Assembly (NCBI RefSeq): GCF_002027545.1
Contig: NZ_MXAN01000027.1
Location: forward strand, 1-21,548
From: Moraxella lacunata
Lineage (GTDB): Bacteria; Pseudomonadota; Gammaproteobacteria; Pseudomonadales; Moraxellaceae
Direction of reading: 5' to 3'
DNA length: 21,548 bases
Positions within the stretch are counted from its first letter, which is position 1, and the number at the start of each line of letters is the position of its first letter. Shown in pieces: positions 1 through 6,245 of this stretch. Made by a program: the position numbers and the translations under genes. Below the pieces are notes generated by a model that worked only from the letters and a program-made list of their open reading frames with translations, made no database searches and was not told the DNA's origin.

Positions 1-3
1 GGT

Positions 4-20
4 AGTTTGGAAAGAGGTCT
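4..20. repeat. terminal part of a short inverted-repeat element (partial at window edge)
   Basis: GTTTGGAAAGAGGTCT closely matches the right end (GTTTGGAAAGAAGTCT) of the 98-bp repeats at 4483-4580 and 21283-21380. The rest of the element would lie outside the window, so this may be the end of a third copy. The call rests on 16 bases only. Confidence 0.4.
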
Positions 21-63
21 GATGAAATTTTAATCATCTTTGGATAATCTCATAAACCCCCAA

Positions 64-243
64 TCATTCATTTTTATCAATCACATGACCCCATTTGGCA
101 TCATAATCCGCTTTTTGCAATTTATAAATTTCAAATACACACAGCTCATCACAGCCATTATCACAGCATTCATAATCTTCGGGCGGTTCGGGTGGGGGTG
201 GAATGTCGTTTGGGATTTTAGATGCTGATGAATGGTCGCTCAT
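64..243 (-). CDS. oxidoreductase-like domain small protein (59 aa)
   Basis: This short minus-strand frame runs from ATG at 243 to TGA at 64-66. After a polar N-terminus it has a proline stretch (PPPPEPPE, residues 15-22) followed by CC-x3-C-x3-C (Cys26, Cys27, Cys31, Cys35), then VFEIY and a short charged helix. The Pro-rich, CC..GC..CV..Y pattern is the hallmark of the oxidoreductase-like family (PF09791), whose biochemical role is not established. The cysteines suggest metal or Fe-S binding, which is inference. It is divergent from bolA, with 125 bp between the two starts. The plus-strand frame over the same bases is a shadow. Length is usual for bacterial members. Confidence 0.8.
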   Translation of the reverse strand: MSDHSSASKIPNDIPPPPEPPEDYECCDNGCDELCVFEIYKLQKADYDAKWGHVIDKNE

Positions 244-289
244 AAGGGTCTCTATGGTTTTGAATAAATGGTTTTTGGATAAATGATTT

Positions 290-318
290 TTGATAATTAT
301 TTTGATAAATGGTATTAT
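290..318 (+). promoter_or_regulatory. sigma-70 type promoter for bolA
   Basis: TTGATA at 290-295 and TATTAT at 313-318 are separated by exactly 17 bases. They sit about 50 bases before the bolA start, in the divergent intergenic region. This is a sequence match only. Confidence 0.5.
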
Positions 319-368
319 ACCCCCTATTTAAGCCTTTTTAAACTTTTTAAACAAATAAAAGCCACATC

Positions 369-686
369 ATGAACACCCAAACCGCCCTAACCCATGCCCT
401 AACCGCCCTACACCCCACGCACATAACCTTAGATAACGAAAGTCATATGCACGCAGGGTACTTTGACGGTAAAGAGAGTCATTTTAAACTCATCATCGTC
501 AGTGATGAATTTGTTGGCAAACGTCTGGCGTCTCGTCATCAGCTTGTCTATGGTTTGGTCAATCCCTGTCTGACCACACAAGGCGGTACGGTACATGCCC
601 TTGCCATTCACGCCTACACGCCTGATGAATGGGCGAGCCTATCATCCGCCCCAAACAGCCCCAACTGTGCCGGACAAAATAAATAA
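369..686 (+). CDS. bolA: BolA family protein
   Basis: This 105-residue protein carries the BolA signature: a conserved N-ESHMH segment near residue 24, then ESHFKLIIVS-EF, a helix containing RHQLVY, and the closing HALAIHAYTPDEW. Family members have a KH-like alpha/beta fold. With monothiol glutaredoxins they handle Fe-S clusters, and some bind DNA and affect cell shape. The length is typical of BolA. The short polar C-terminal tail after residue 93 is variable in the family. It has its own promoter candidate just upstream and is followed by a separately spaced lipoprotein gene. Family membership is secure. Whether it acts as a classical BolA regulator or an IbaG-type protein cannot be decided here. 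Confidence 0.92.
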   Translation: MNTQTALTHALTALHPTHITLDNESHMHAGYFDGKESHFKLIIVSDEFVGKRLASRHQLVYGLVNPCLTTQGGTVHALAIHAYTPDEWASLSSAPNSPNCAGQNK

Positions 687-731
687 CCCAACCTTTATAC
701 TTTACACACCCTTTTTTATATAGGTATCTTT

Positions 732-1124
732 ATGAAAAAAACACTTCTCTTACTGGCGGTTGTCGCTGTCGCTCTCACAGGCTGTGCCACCACCAACATC
801 GCCCCCCAGTACGTCAATCCTGCCAATTATCAAGGCTATGATTGCACCGTCTTACAAAGCGAAGTGGCACGCATTAGCCAAACCGCCAAAGCCACCGAAA
901 ATCAAAACATCGGACTGTCCGCCACAGGTATCGGCATTGGTCTTGCTGGCGGTCGTGGCGGTATCTACCCAACCATCAGTGTGGGGGCAGGGCTTGGCAG
1001 TGGGGCAAGACAAGCCAAAACCAACACCCTAGCCAAACTCTATGGCGAGCATGATGCGATGATTGTCGCCGCCCGTCAAAAAGGCTGTGCTTTTGCTCAA
1101 AATGTCAAGATTTATGGCGAATGA
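732..1124 (+). CDS. small lipoprotein of unknown function (130 aa)
   Basis: The N-terminus MKK plus a hydrophobic run ends in the lipobox LTGC, with Cys18 as the predicted lipidation site, so the mature protein is a membrane-anchored lipoprotein. The middle (about residues 60-92) is strongly glycine-rich (GIGIGLAGG, GAGLGSGA) and could embed in or span a membrane, as glycine-zipper proteins do; that is inference. Two further cysteines (about 38 and 119) could form a disulfide. An AGG lies 8 bases before the ATG. A strong terminator follows, so it is probably monocistronic. A second frame over 760-1032 is a shadow. I do not recognise a named family. Confidence 0.75.
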   Translation: MKKTLLLLAVVAVALTGCATTNIAPQYVNPANYQGYDCTVLQSEVARISQTAKATENQNIGLSATGIGIGLAGGRGGIYPTISVGAGLGSGARQAKTNTLAKLYGEHDAMIVAARQKGCAFAQNVKIYGE

Positions 1125-1148
1125 TTGGGATTAAAACCCCATTTATTG

Positions 1149-1182
1149 GGCAAATACGTTGTGTATTTGCCTTTTGTTTTTT
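1149..1182 (+). terminator. intrinsic terminator after the lipoprotein gene
   Basis: A perfect 9-bp stem (GGCAAATAC / GTATTTGCC) with a 5-base loop is followed by TTTTGTTTTTT. It begins 24 bases after the lipoprotein stop codon. Confidence 0.8.
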
Positions 1183-1273
1183 AACCTACTTTTAAATGAG
1201 ACTTCAATTTAATTTGATTTTAAAATCACAAAAAATTTGCTATCATAAGCCAATTTTTAGCTGATGATTTTTT

Positions 1274-2149
1274 ATGGCACTCACACACCCACAATTTGAC
1301 CCTGTCGCCCTTGATTTGGGCTTTTTGCAAGTACATTGGTATGGACTCATGTACCTGCTTGCTTTTTTATCCGCCTATTTGCTTGCGACTTTTTGGGGTA
1401 AAAAGCGGGGCGACTTTACGGGCGAGATGGTCTCAGATTTGATATTTTTTGGGGCGATGGGCGTGATTTTGGGGGGTCGCATTGGCTATGTGATTTTGTA
1501 CAATTTTGGCGAGTTTTTAGCCAATCCCGCCTACCTATTTAAAGTCTGGGAAGGGGGCATGAGCTTTCATGGTGGCTTTATGGGCGTGCTAGTGGCGATG
1601 TGGTTTTTTGGGCGTAAATATAAAAAACACGCCTTCACCGTACTCGACTTTGTCGCTCCTTGTGTACCGCTTGGGCTACTTTTTGGACGGCTTGGCAACT
1701 TCATCAATGGCGAGCTGTGGGGGCGAGTGTCACAGGGGGATTATGGACATCTGATGTATTTTCCCCAAGCGGTTCACGCTGACCATGAACTTATCAATGC
1801 TGACCCGAGTTTACATGAGATTGCCGTGCAAATGGGCGAATACTACCTACTGCCCCGCCACCCAAGCCAGCTTTATCAAGCCTTTACAGAGGGCGTACTG
1901 TTATTTATCCTCTTATGGTGGTTTAGTGCCAAGCCACGTCCACGTTATGCCGTGTCTGCCTTATTCTTGCTAGGCTATGGATGTAGCCGTTTTATTACCG
2001 AGTTTTTCCGTCAGCCTGATGTGGGCTATGAGTTGATTTTTGGGTGGATGAGTAAGGGGCAATTATACAGCCTACCGATGATTATCGCAGGGGTGGTGTT
2101 AATGGCTCTTGCCCAGAAAAGACAGATTTATGATTGGCAAAAATCCTAA
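1274..2149 (+). CDS. lgt: prolipoprotein diacylglyceryl transferase
   Basis: Lgt transfers diacylglycerol from phosphatidylglycerol to the lipobox cysteine of prolipoproteins in the inner membrane, the first step of lipoprotein maturation. The 291-residue polytopic protein shows the family landmarks: an early HWYGLMYL segment (residues 21-28), GMSFHGG with His99, and the Lgt signature [14 protein letters not shown] at 138-151. Further on are the [10 protein letters not shown] block near residue 198 and several hydrophobic helices. Length is normal. The window encodes several lipoprotein substrates, including those at 732, 6021, 12389 and 13319. It is upstream of thyA, as in many gammaproteobacteria, but here membrane-protein paralogues lie between the two. 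Confidence 0.95.
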   Translation: MALTHPQFDPVALDLGFLQVHWYGLMYLLAFLSAYLLATFWGKKRGDFTGEMVSDLIFFGAMGVILGGRIGYVILYNFGEFLANPAYLFKVWEGGMSFHGGFMGVLVAMWFFGRKYKKHAFTVLDFVAPCVPLGLLFGRLGNFINGELWGRVSQGDYGHLMYFPQAVHADHELINADPSLHEIAVQMGEYYLLPRHPSQLYQAFTEGVLLFILLWWFSAKPRPRYAVSALFLLGYGCSRFITEFFRQPDVGYELIFGWMSKGQLYSLPMIIAGVVLMALAQKRQIYDWQKS

Positions 2150-2196
2150 TGCAAAAATATTAGTCGAATAAATTGCCCCTACCTATCCTAATTTAA

Positions 2197-2289
2197 AAAA
2201 ATACGTATTTTGGCAATCAAAAATATCATTTTGACAAACAAAAAACCTTAGTATTTTTTAATAGGATTAAATTGGGAAATATTACATGA
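2197..2289 (+). pseudogene. C-terminal remnant of a third tandem paralogue of the following membrane proteins
   Basis: This 30-codon open stretch translates almost identically to the last 30 residues of the next gene, including FGNQKYHFDKQKTL and FFNR-KL--IT. It ends in TGA overlapping the ATG of the gene at 2286 (ATGA), exactly as that gene overlaps the next. Homology stops at an in-frame TAA at 2194-2196, and the rest of the gene is missing. The DNA from about 2197 to 2331 repeats at about 2697-2831 (offset 500) with few mismatches. It is best read as the end of a deleted first copy in a tandem array. Confidence 0.8.
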
Positions 2290-2789
2290 GTACATTTACC
2301 TTTGACGGTAAAAATTTTGAATTTCCGATTGCTGTCTATACCACGCCCCATTCGGAAAAAGCCCTATTACTAACCGCCATACTCATAAACCTTATCGGCT
2401 TTGGTGTGGCGGTGGGGTTTGCCATAATTACCCAAAACGCATGGACATTGGCGATATATGCCGTATTTGCACTATTGATAACGTCGGTATTATTATCCGC
2501 AAAAAAGCCTGCCATGATATTACACACCGACAAGGTGGTCATAATAAGACCCATGCCACGGCATATCGCTTGGCAGGACTTGCATTTTTTGGAACAGACA
2601 ATAACAAACCAAAACGGCAAGCAGTCTTTATTGTATTTTTATACCCTTGATAAAAATGATAAAGATAAGGAAAAACTGCTTATTTATCTTAACCCAAAAA
2701 ATATATCTTTTGGCAATCAAAAATATCATTTTGACAAACAAAAAACCTTAGCATTTTTTAATAGGTTTAAATTAAGAGATATTACATGA
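2286..2789 (+). CDS. two-helix membrane protein, tandem paralogue 1 (167 aa)
   Basis: The N-terminus M-TFTFDGK-FEFPI is shared with the next gene. Two hydrophobic segments (about residues 27-48 and 52-70) form a hairpin. They are followed by a soluble domain of about 95 residues (KPAMILHTDKVVI onward) with alternating hydrophobic strands and an acidic/lysine-rich loop. The layout resembles bacterial PH-like domain membrane proteins, but I cannot confirm that family. It starts inside the stop of an upstream remnant and ends with ATGA overlapping the next gene, so translational coupling is likely. It lies between lgt and thyA. Function unknown. Confidence 0.75.
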   Translation: MSTFTFDGKNFEFPIAVYTTPHSEKALLLTAILINLIGFGVAVGFAIITQNAWTLAIYAVFALLITSVLLSAKKPAMILHTDKVVIIRPMPRHIAWQDLHFLEQTITNQNGKQSLLYFYTLDKNDKDKEKLLIYLNPKNISFGNQKYHFDKQKTLAFFNRFKLRDIT

Positions 2790-3283
2790 ATACATTTACC
2801 TTTGACGGCAAAACTTTTGAATTTCCGATTGGGGTTTATGTTTATTTTGGGCGTATTGGTCTTATTTTTGCTGTATTTTTTCTACTGATTTCTTTATTTT
2901 TTGCAATCACTGGTTTTATCGGCAAAAATATGTTTGATATAATATTTGGCATTGTCATATTTATCCTGTTTGGTGTCATGGCATTTTTATATCAAAAACC
3001 AAGACTGATATTATATCCTGACAAAATCGCTTTTGTAGAGCATGGACTTATCAAACCCAGATATTTATCCTATGAAGCATGCAAACTACACTTCCATGAA
3101 GTAAAACATCATGATTCAGGCAAATTGATATATACATTAGCGTTTATTTATCAAGATGAAAAAGGTGATTGGCAACAATTTGCCAAAATGAATGCCACTT
3201 ATATTCGCCTAAATGAGCATTATTTTGATACCAAAACCACATTGGCATTTTTTGAACAGTTGTTAGAGCGTGTTAAACGTTGA
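2786..3283 (+). CDS. two-helix membrane protein, tandem paralogue 2, C-terminus altered by a MITE (165 aa)
   Basis: Paralogue of the preceding gene: same N-terminus, two helices (about 23-46 and 50-68), and a C-terminal soluble domain starting KPRLILYPDKIAF and ending with a TLAFFE helix. The ATG overlaps the previous TGA by ATGA. The last residues (ERVKR) and the stop codon come from the left terminal repeat of the element at 3263-3435. Removing the element and one TA copy gives an alternative end, LLKEKNP, with a TGA that overlaps the thyA ATG. The present tail is therefore a secondary addition. Function unknown. Confidence 0.75.
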   Translation: MNTFTFDGKTFEFPIGVYVYFGRIGLIFAVFFLLISLFFAITGFIGKNMFDIIFGIVIFILFGVMAFLYQKPRLILYPDKIAFVEHGLIKPRYLSYEACKLHFHEVKHHDSGKLIYTLAFIYQDEKGDWQQFAKMNATYIRLNEHYFDTKTTLAFFEQLLERVKR

Positions 3284-3435
3284 TAACATTTTTATAAAAT
3301 AAGGCAAAAACTTAATGTTTTAAATCATTTTTGCATGAAAAATGACTAAATCTTGTTTTTCATCGTCAAAATCCTTGAAAAACGTGCGATTTCCCCTATT
3401 TTTCATTACAAATACCGACATTTAACACGCTCTAA
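3263..3435. mobile_element. MITE-like inverted-repeat element, copy 1 (173 bp)
   Basis: The termini TTAGAGCGTGTTAAA (3263-3277) and TTTAACACGCTCTAA (3421-3435) are perfect 15-bp inverted repeats. The interior has no gene. It matches, in reverse orientation, the element at 10996-11203, sharing blocks such as GATAACATTTTTATAAAATAA, TTTTTGCATGAAAAATG and CTAAATCTTGTTTTTC. It lacks about 35 bp present in copy 2. A TA on each side suggests a dinucleotide target duplication. It separates paralogue 2 from thyA. Confidence 0.85.
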
Positions 3436-3448
3436 AAGAGAAAAACCC

Positions 3449-4291
3449 ATGAAACAATACCTAGCACTGTTATCTCACATCCTAAACCACGGCACGGACA
3501 AATCCGATCGCACAGGCACAGGCACTCGCTCGGTGTTTGGCTATCAAATGCGGTTTGATTTGACAGATGGCTTTCCACTACTCACCACAAAAAAAGTACA
3601 CATGAAATCCATCATTTATGAACTTTTGTGGTTTATTAAGGGTGATACTCACGTCAAATATTTACAAGATAATGGCGTAACCATTTGGGACGAATGGGCA
3701 AGTGCTGAACAGACGGCACGATTTGGCAGACAGGAGGGTGATTTGGGGGCGATATACGGTCATCAATGGCGTAACTTTGGAGCAACCAAAAATACCGATG
3801 GCTCATATCAAGCAGATGGCTTTGACCAGCTTAGTTGGCTTGTAAACGAAATCAAAACCAATCCCGACTCTCGCCGTCTTATCGTCTCAGGGTGGAATCC
3901 GCATGAGGCAAATCAGGTCGCTCTACCGCCTTGCCATACGCTGTTTCAGTTTTATGTGGCAAATGGCAAACTGTCATGTCAGCTTTATCAGCGTAGTGCG
4001 GACGTGTTTTTGGGTGTGCCTTTTAATATTGCAAGCTATGCCCTATTAACCCACATGGTTGCTCAGGTATGTGGTCTGGGTGTGGGCGATTTTGTGTGGA
4101 CGGGGGGCGATACGCATTTGTATCACAACCATTTTGAACAGACCAAATTACAACTGACCCGTAAGCCATTGCCACTTTGTCAATTACAATTAAATCCCGA
4201 TGTCAAAGATTTATTTGACTTTAACTTTGATGATATTAAGATTGTGAATTATCAATCGCACGAGAGAATAACCGCTCCTGTTGCGGTATGA
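3449..4291 (+). CDS. thyA: thymidylate synthase
   Basis: ThyA methylates dUMP to dTMP using methylene-tetrahydrofolate, which it turns into dihydrofolate that the nearby folA product then reduces. The 280-residue protein has the family blocks: [14 protein letters not shown] near residue 18, [10 protein letters not shown], the catalytic segment [10 protein letters not shown] with Cys162, then [12 protein letters not shown] and [17 protein letters not shown] binds nucleotide. The N-terminal MKQYL-LL--IL--G is the canonical start. A longer in-frame reading from 3353 lies inside the MITE and is rejected. The ribosome-binding region (AAAGAGAAAAACCC) is weak, consistent with a gene once coupled to its upstream neighbour. 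Length is typical, with a modest insertion around residues 85-125. Confidence 0.97.
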   Translation: MKQYLALLSHILNHGTDKSDRTGTGTRSVFGYQMRFDLTDGFPLLTTKKVHMKSIIYELLWFIKGDTHVKYLQDNGVTIWDEWASAEQTARFGRQEGDLGAIYGHQWRNFGATKNTDGSYQADGFDQLSWLVNEIKTNPDSRRLIVSGWNPHEANQVALPPCHTLFQFYVANGKLSCQLYQRSADVFLGVPFNIASYALLTHMVAQVCGLGVGDFVWTGGDTHLYHNHFEQTKLQLTRKPLPLCQLQLNPDVKDLFDFNFDDIKIVNYQSHERITAPVAV

Positions 4292-4310
4292 TATTTTTTA
4301 AATAGGGAAT

Positions 4311-4823
4311 ATGATGACAATTATCAGAAAAATTGCGATGATTTTTCTATTTTGTTCTATTATTCCCTTATTTTTTGTCAATGCTGATAATTTATGTATT
4401 GGTAATTCCAATGGTATTCTCAAATTAACGAAATCCAAAGTTCTGGTAATGATGATAATGTGATATTTATTTTGTTTGCTATATTAAATCTCTTTCCAAA
4501 CTAAAAATAAACCCTTGTAAGTATTGGGGTTGAAGTTTTTAAAAATCTACAAAAATCAGGGTTTGGAAAGAAGTCTATTAACACTATTTTATTTACCTGT
4601 TTTAATTTTGGCAAAAAACAAAATCGGTTATGGAATTTTGGTGATAGCATATTGCTATTTGGTATTTTTGCCATTTCAATGGCTTGAAAGTTCAACATTT
4701 TATTCTATTGTCAAAACTTCTATTATGTATTGCCAAAATTATTTTTTGTTAATATTTTTAATTGGGCAAGCGTTATTTTTGATATTAAGTGCGTTGTTTT
4801 TGGTTTTTAAAACCGACTTTTAA
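4311..4823 (+). pseudogene. membrane protein gene broken by a frameshift and a 98-bp repeat insertion
   Basis: The intact start (ATG 4311) gives a signal-peptide-like segment ending FFVNA, but the frame closes at 4463 after 50 codons. One base appears to be missing at about 4401-4411. Beyond it the neighbouring frame reads FQWYSQINEIQSSGNDD and NVIFILFAIL, up to the repeat at 4483. Joining position 4486 to 4581 (one ATTA copy) continues in the same frame through TLFYLPVLILAKNKIGYG to the TAA at 4823. The reconstructed protein has a signal peptide and about four hydrophobic segments. The frame starting at 4524 takes its first 18 residues from the repeat and is not a natural start. No family recognised. 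The 3' end overlaps the convergent DUF4442 gene by 17 bp. Confidence 0.65.
4483..4580. repeat. 98-bp MITE-like repeat, copy A
   Basis: Identical over all 98 bases to 21283-21380, in the same orientation. The inner ends CTTTCCAAAC and GTTTGGAAAG are inverted repeats extending imperfectly to about 15 bp. ATTA lies at both outer edges, so a 3-4 bp target duplication (TTA or ATTA) is likely. There is no coding capacity. It interrupts the membrane-protein gene around it. Confidence 0.85.
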
Positions 4824-5340
4824 ACCCTGCCGATTTACTAAATGCTCTTAGGCGAATGTATAAAGTCTTTTTAACTTTGGCAATCACTTCGCCATTATTA
4901 TCTATAATATCCACTTCATATTCTCTAAATACCGCTTTACCGTCTTTGGCGAGTTCTTTTACCGTTTCTATTTCACTATCATCAATCTTAAAAGTTGCAA
5001 ATACATCAGAAGTCCCCGCTTTTATAAAATCAATATATGCCGATTTGTCCCACACCACATATTCCAAGCCTAATTTTTGCATTAAAAGCGTCATAAAAAA
5101 TGGGTCGGTCATACTATAAAGACTGCCACCAAATTGCGTACCGACAATGTTTTTATTTCGCCAAGTTAGGGGCATAGAGACTTTGATAAAGCCTTCGTCA
5201 TAATTCACTTCCAAAACCTTGACCCCTGCACCAACATAAGGCGAATACAGATTTAAAAAAGTTTTGGTAGCGGTGGGGTTATTGAGATTAAAATGACTTT
5301 TGGCAAACTGGCGAGCGGTTTTGGTGAGTTTGTGAAACAT
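4807..5340 (-). CDS. DUF4442 hotdog-fold thioesterase-like protein
   Basis: The 177-residue protein matches the DUF4442 / YiiD-C-type hotdog family. It has MPLTWRNKN followed by GTQFGGSLYSMTDPFFMTLL (residues about 57-85), then YVVWDKSAYIDFIKAG, and a closing strand pair with VIAKVKKTLYIRLR. The GG-SLY-M-D helix is the central hotdog helix, which in thioesterases packs over the acyl-CoA site. The actual substrate is unknown. It is divergent from folA (110 bp between starts) and convergent with the broken membrane-protein gene, overlapping its end by 17 bp. No terminator was seen at its 3' end. It is the full expected length. Confidence 0.85.
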   Translation of the reverse strand: MFHKLTKTARQFAKSHFNLNNPTATKTFLNLYSPYVGAGVKVLEVNYDEGFIKVSMPLTWRNKNIVGTQFGGSLYSMTDPFFMTLLMQKLGLEYVVWDKSAYIDFIKAGTSDVFATFKIDDSEIETVKELAKDGKAVFREYEVDIIDNNGEVIAKVKKTLYIRLRAFSKSAGFKSRF

Positions 5341-5450
5341 GATAAAATCCTAAATAAGCAGATTGGCATTATAGCACTTTCAACATCAAATAACACTTTG
5401 AAAAATCGCCAAAATCGCATAAAATACCCTAAATTTAGCGAGTAAACACC

Positions 5451-5963
5451 ATGAAAAATACCCAAATCGTCCACGTGGTTGCCAAAGACCGCCAAAACTG
5501 TATCGGCAAGGATAATGACTTGGCTTGGCATATCCCTGCTGATTTAAAGCATTTTAAGGAAATCACCACAGGGGGCGTGATTGTCATGGGACGAAAAACG
5601 TTCCAGTCGCTCGGTCGCCCCCTACCCAATCGCACGCACCATGTCATTACACGAGATACGGCATGGACGGCGGACGGTGTGGCGGTCGCTCATGATTTGT
5701 CAATCGCTATCAATAACGCCAAAGCTGATGCGGTGCGACTTGGCAAAGATAGGATTTTTATCATTGGCGGGGGCGAGATTTACCGACAAAGCCTAGATAT
5801 GGCGGACATTTTGGAAATCACGGAAGTGGATTTGGACGTACAAGGCGACACGCATTATCCTACCGTTACGGACGATTTTAAACAGGTATGGCAGTCAGAA
5901 CCCCAAATTGACGAAAAAAGTGGGATTGGCTTTACGTTCGTGCGGTATGAAAAATCGGTATGA
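5451..5963 (+). CDS. folA: dihydrofolate reductase
   Basis: FolA reduces dihydrofolate to tetrahydrofolate with NADPH, completing the thymidylate cycle with ThyA encoded 1.2 kb upstream. The 170-residue chromosomal-type enzyme shows the proton-donating acid in PADLKHF (Asp31, equivalent to E. coli Asp27). Also visible are NDLAWHIP before it, the cofactor loop VMGRKTFQSLGRPLPNR (about 54-70), HHVITRD, and the nicotinamide-site IIGGGEIY near residue 105. Length is in the usual 158-170 range. The start ATG at 5451 is preceded by GCGAG. Other frames across 5435-5796 are shadows. This is the trimethoprim target; nothing in the sequence indicates resistance. Confidence 0.96.
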   Translation: MKNTQIVHVVAKDRQNCIGKDNDLAWHIPADLKHFKEITTGGVIVMGRKTFQSLGRPLPNRTHHVITRDTAWTADGVAVAHDLSIAINNAKADAVRLGKDRIFIIGGGEIYRQSLDMADILEITEVDLDVQGDTHYPTVTDDFKQVWQSEPQIDEKSGIGFTFVRYEKSV

Positions 5964-6020
5964 TTCTTGCATGAATTTGGGGTAATGATTGACAATTTTT
6001 TATTTTGACAAGGTATTTTT

Positions 6021-6209
6021 ATGAAACATCTTAGCCTGCTCGCCCTATTAGCAGTTGCCCTAACCGGTTGTAACGCCATGACCGCCACTGCCGACAGAGC
6101 GATGAACAAACAAAGCTCATTTTCCCAAGAGCCTAGCACTCGCTATCCAACCGTTGATGAACAAAAAGACAGTGAGCAGGCTAAGTTTGGTCAGCAGACA
6201 TTTGAATAA
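6021..6209 (+). CDS. small lipoprotein (62 aa)
   Basis: A Lys-His N-terminus and hydrophobic core end in LTGC (lipidated Cys17). They are followed by a 45-residue hydrophilic mature part rich in Gln, Ser, Thr and Glu, with no repeats or further cysteines. An AAGG lies 9 bases before the ATG. It is monocistronic, with its terminator 4 bases after the stop, and convergent with the zinc-receptor pseudogene. Signal and lipobox are clear. The function is unknown and no family is recognised beyond entericidin-like small lipoproteins in general form. Confidence 0.7.
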   Translation: MKHLSLLALLAVALTGCNAMTATADRAMNKQSSFSQEPSTRYPTVDEQKDSEQAKFGQQTFE

Positions 6210-6213
6210 TACT

Positions 6214-6239
6214 AAAAATCCCCAATCGTGGGGATTTTT
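6214..6239. terminator. bidirectional intrinsic terminator
   Basis: A perfect 10-bp stem AAAAATCCCC / GGGGATTTTT with loop AATCGT. It lies between the convergent lipoprotein (ends 6209) and receptor gene (ends 6246), with T-runs in both directions. Confidence 0.85.
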
Positions 6240-6245
6240 GTTATG

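Noticed and set aside
40..228. 62-codon plus-strand frame at the window start
   Set aside because: Antisense to the 59-residue oxidoreductase-like gene, which has a clear family motif.
3353..3448. 32-codon N-terminal extension of thyA
   Set aside because: It lies mostly within the MITE, and ThyA homology begins exactly at the ATG at 3449.
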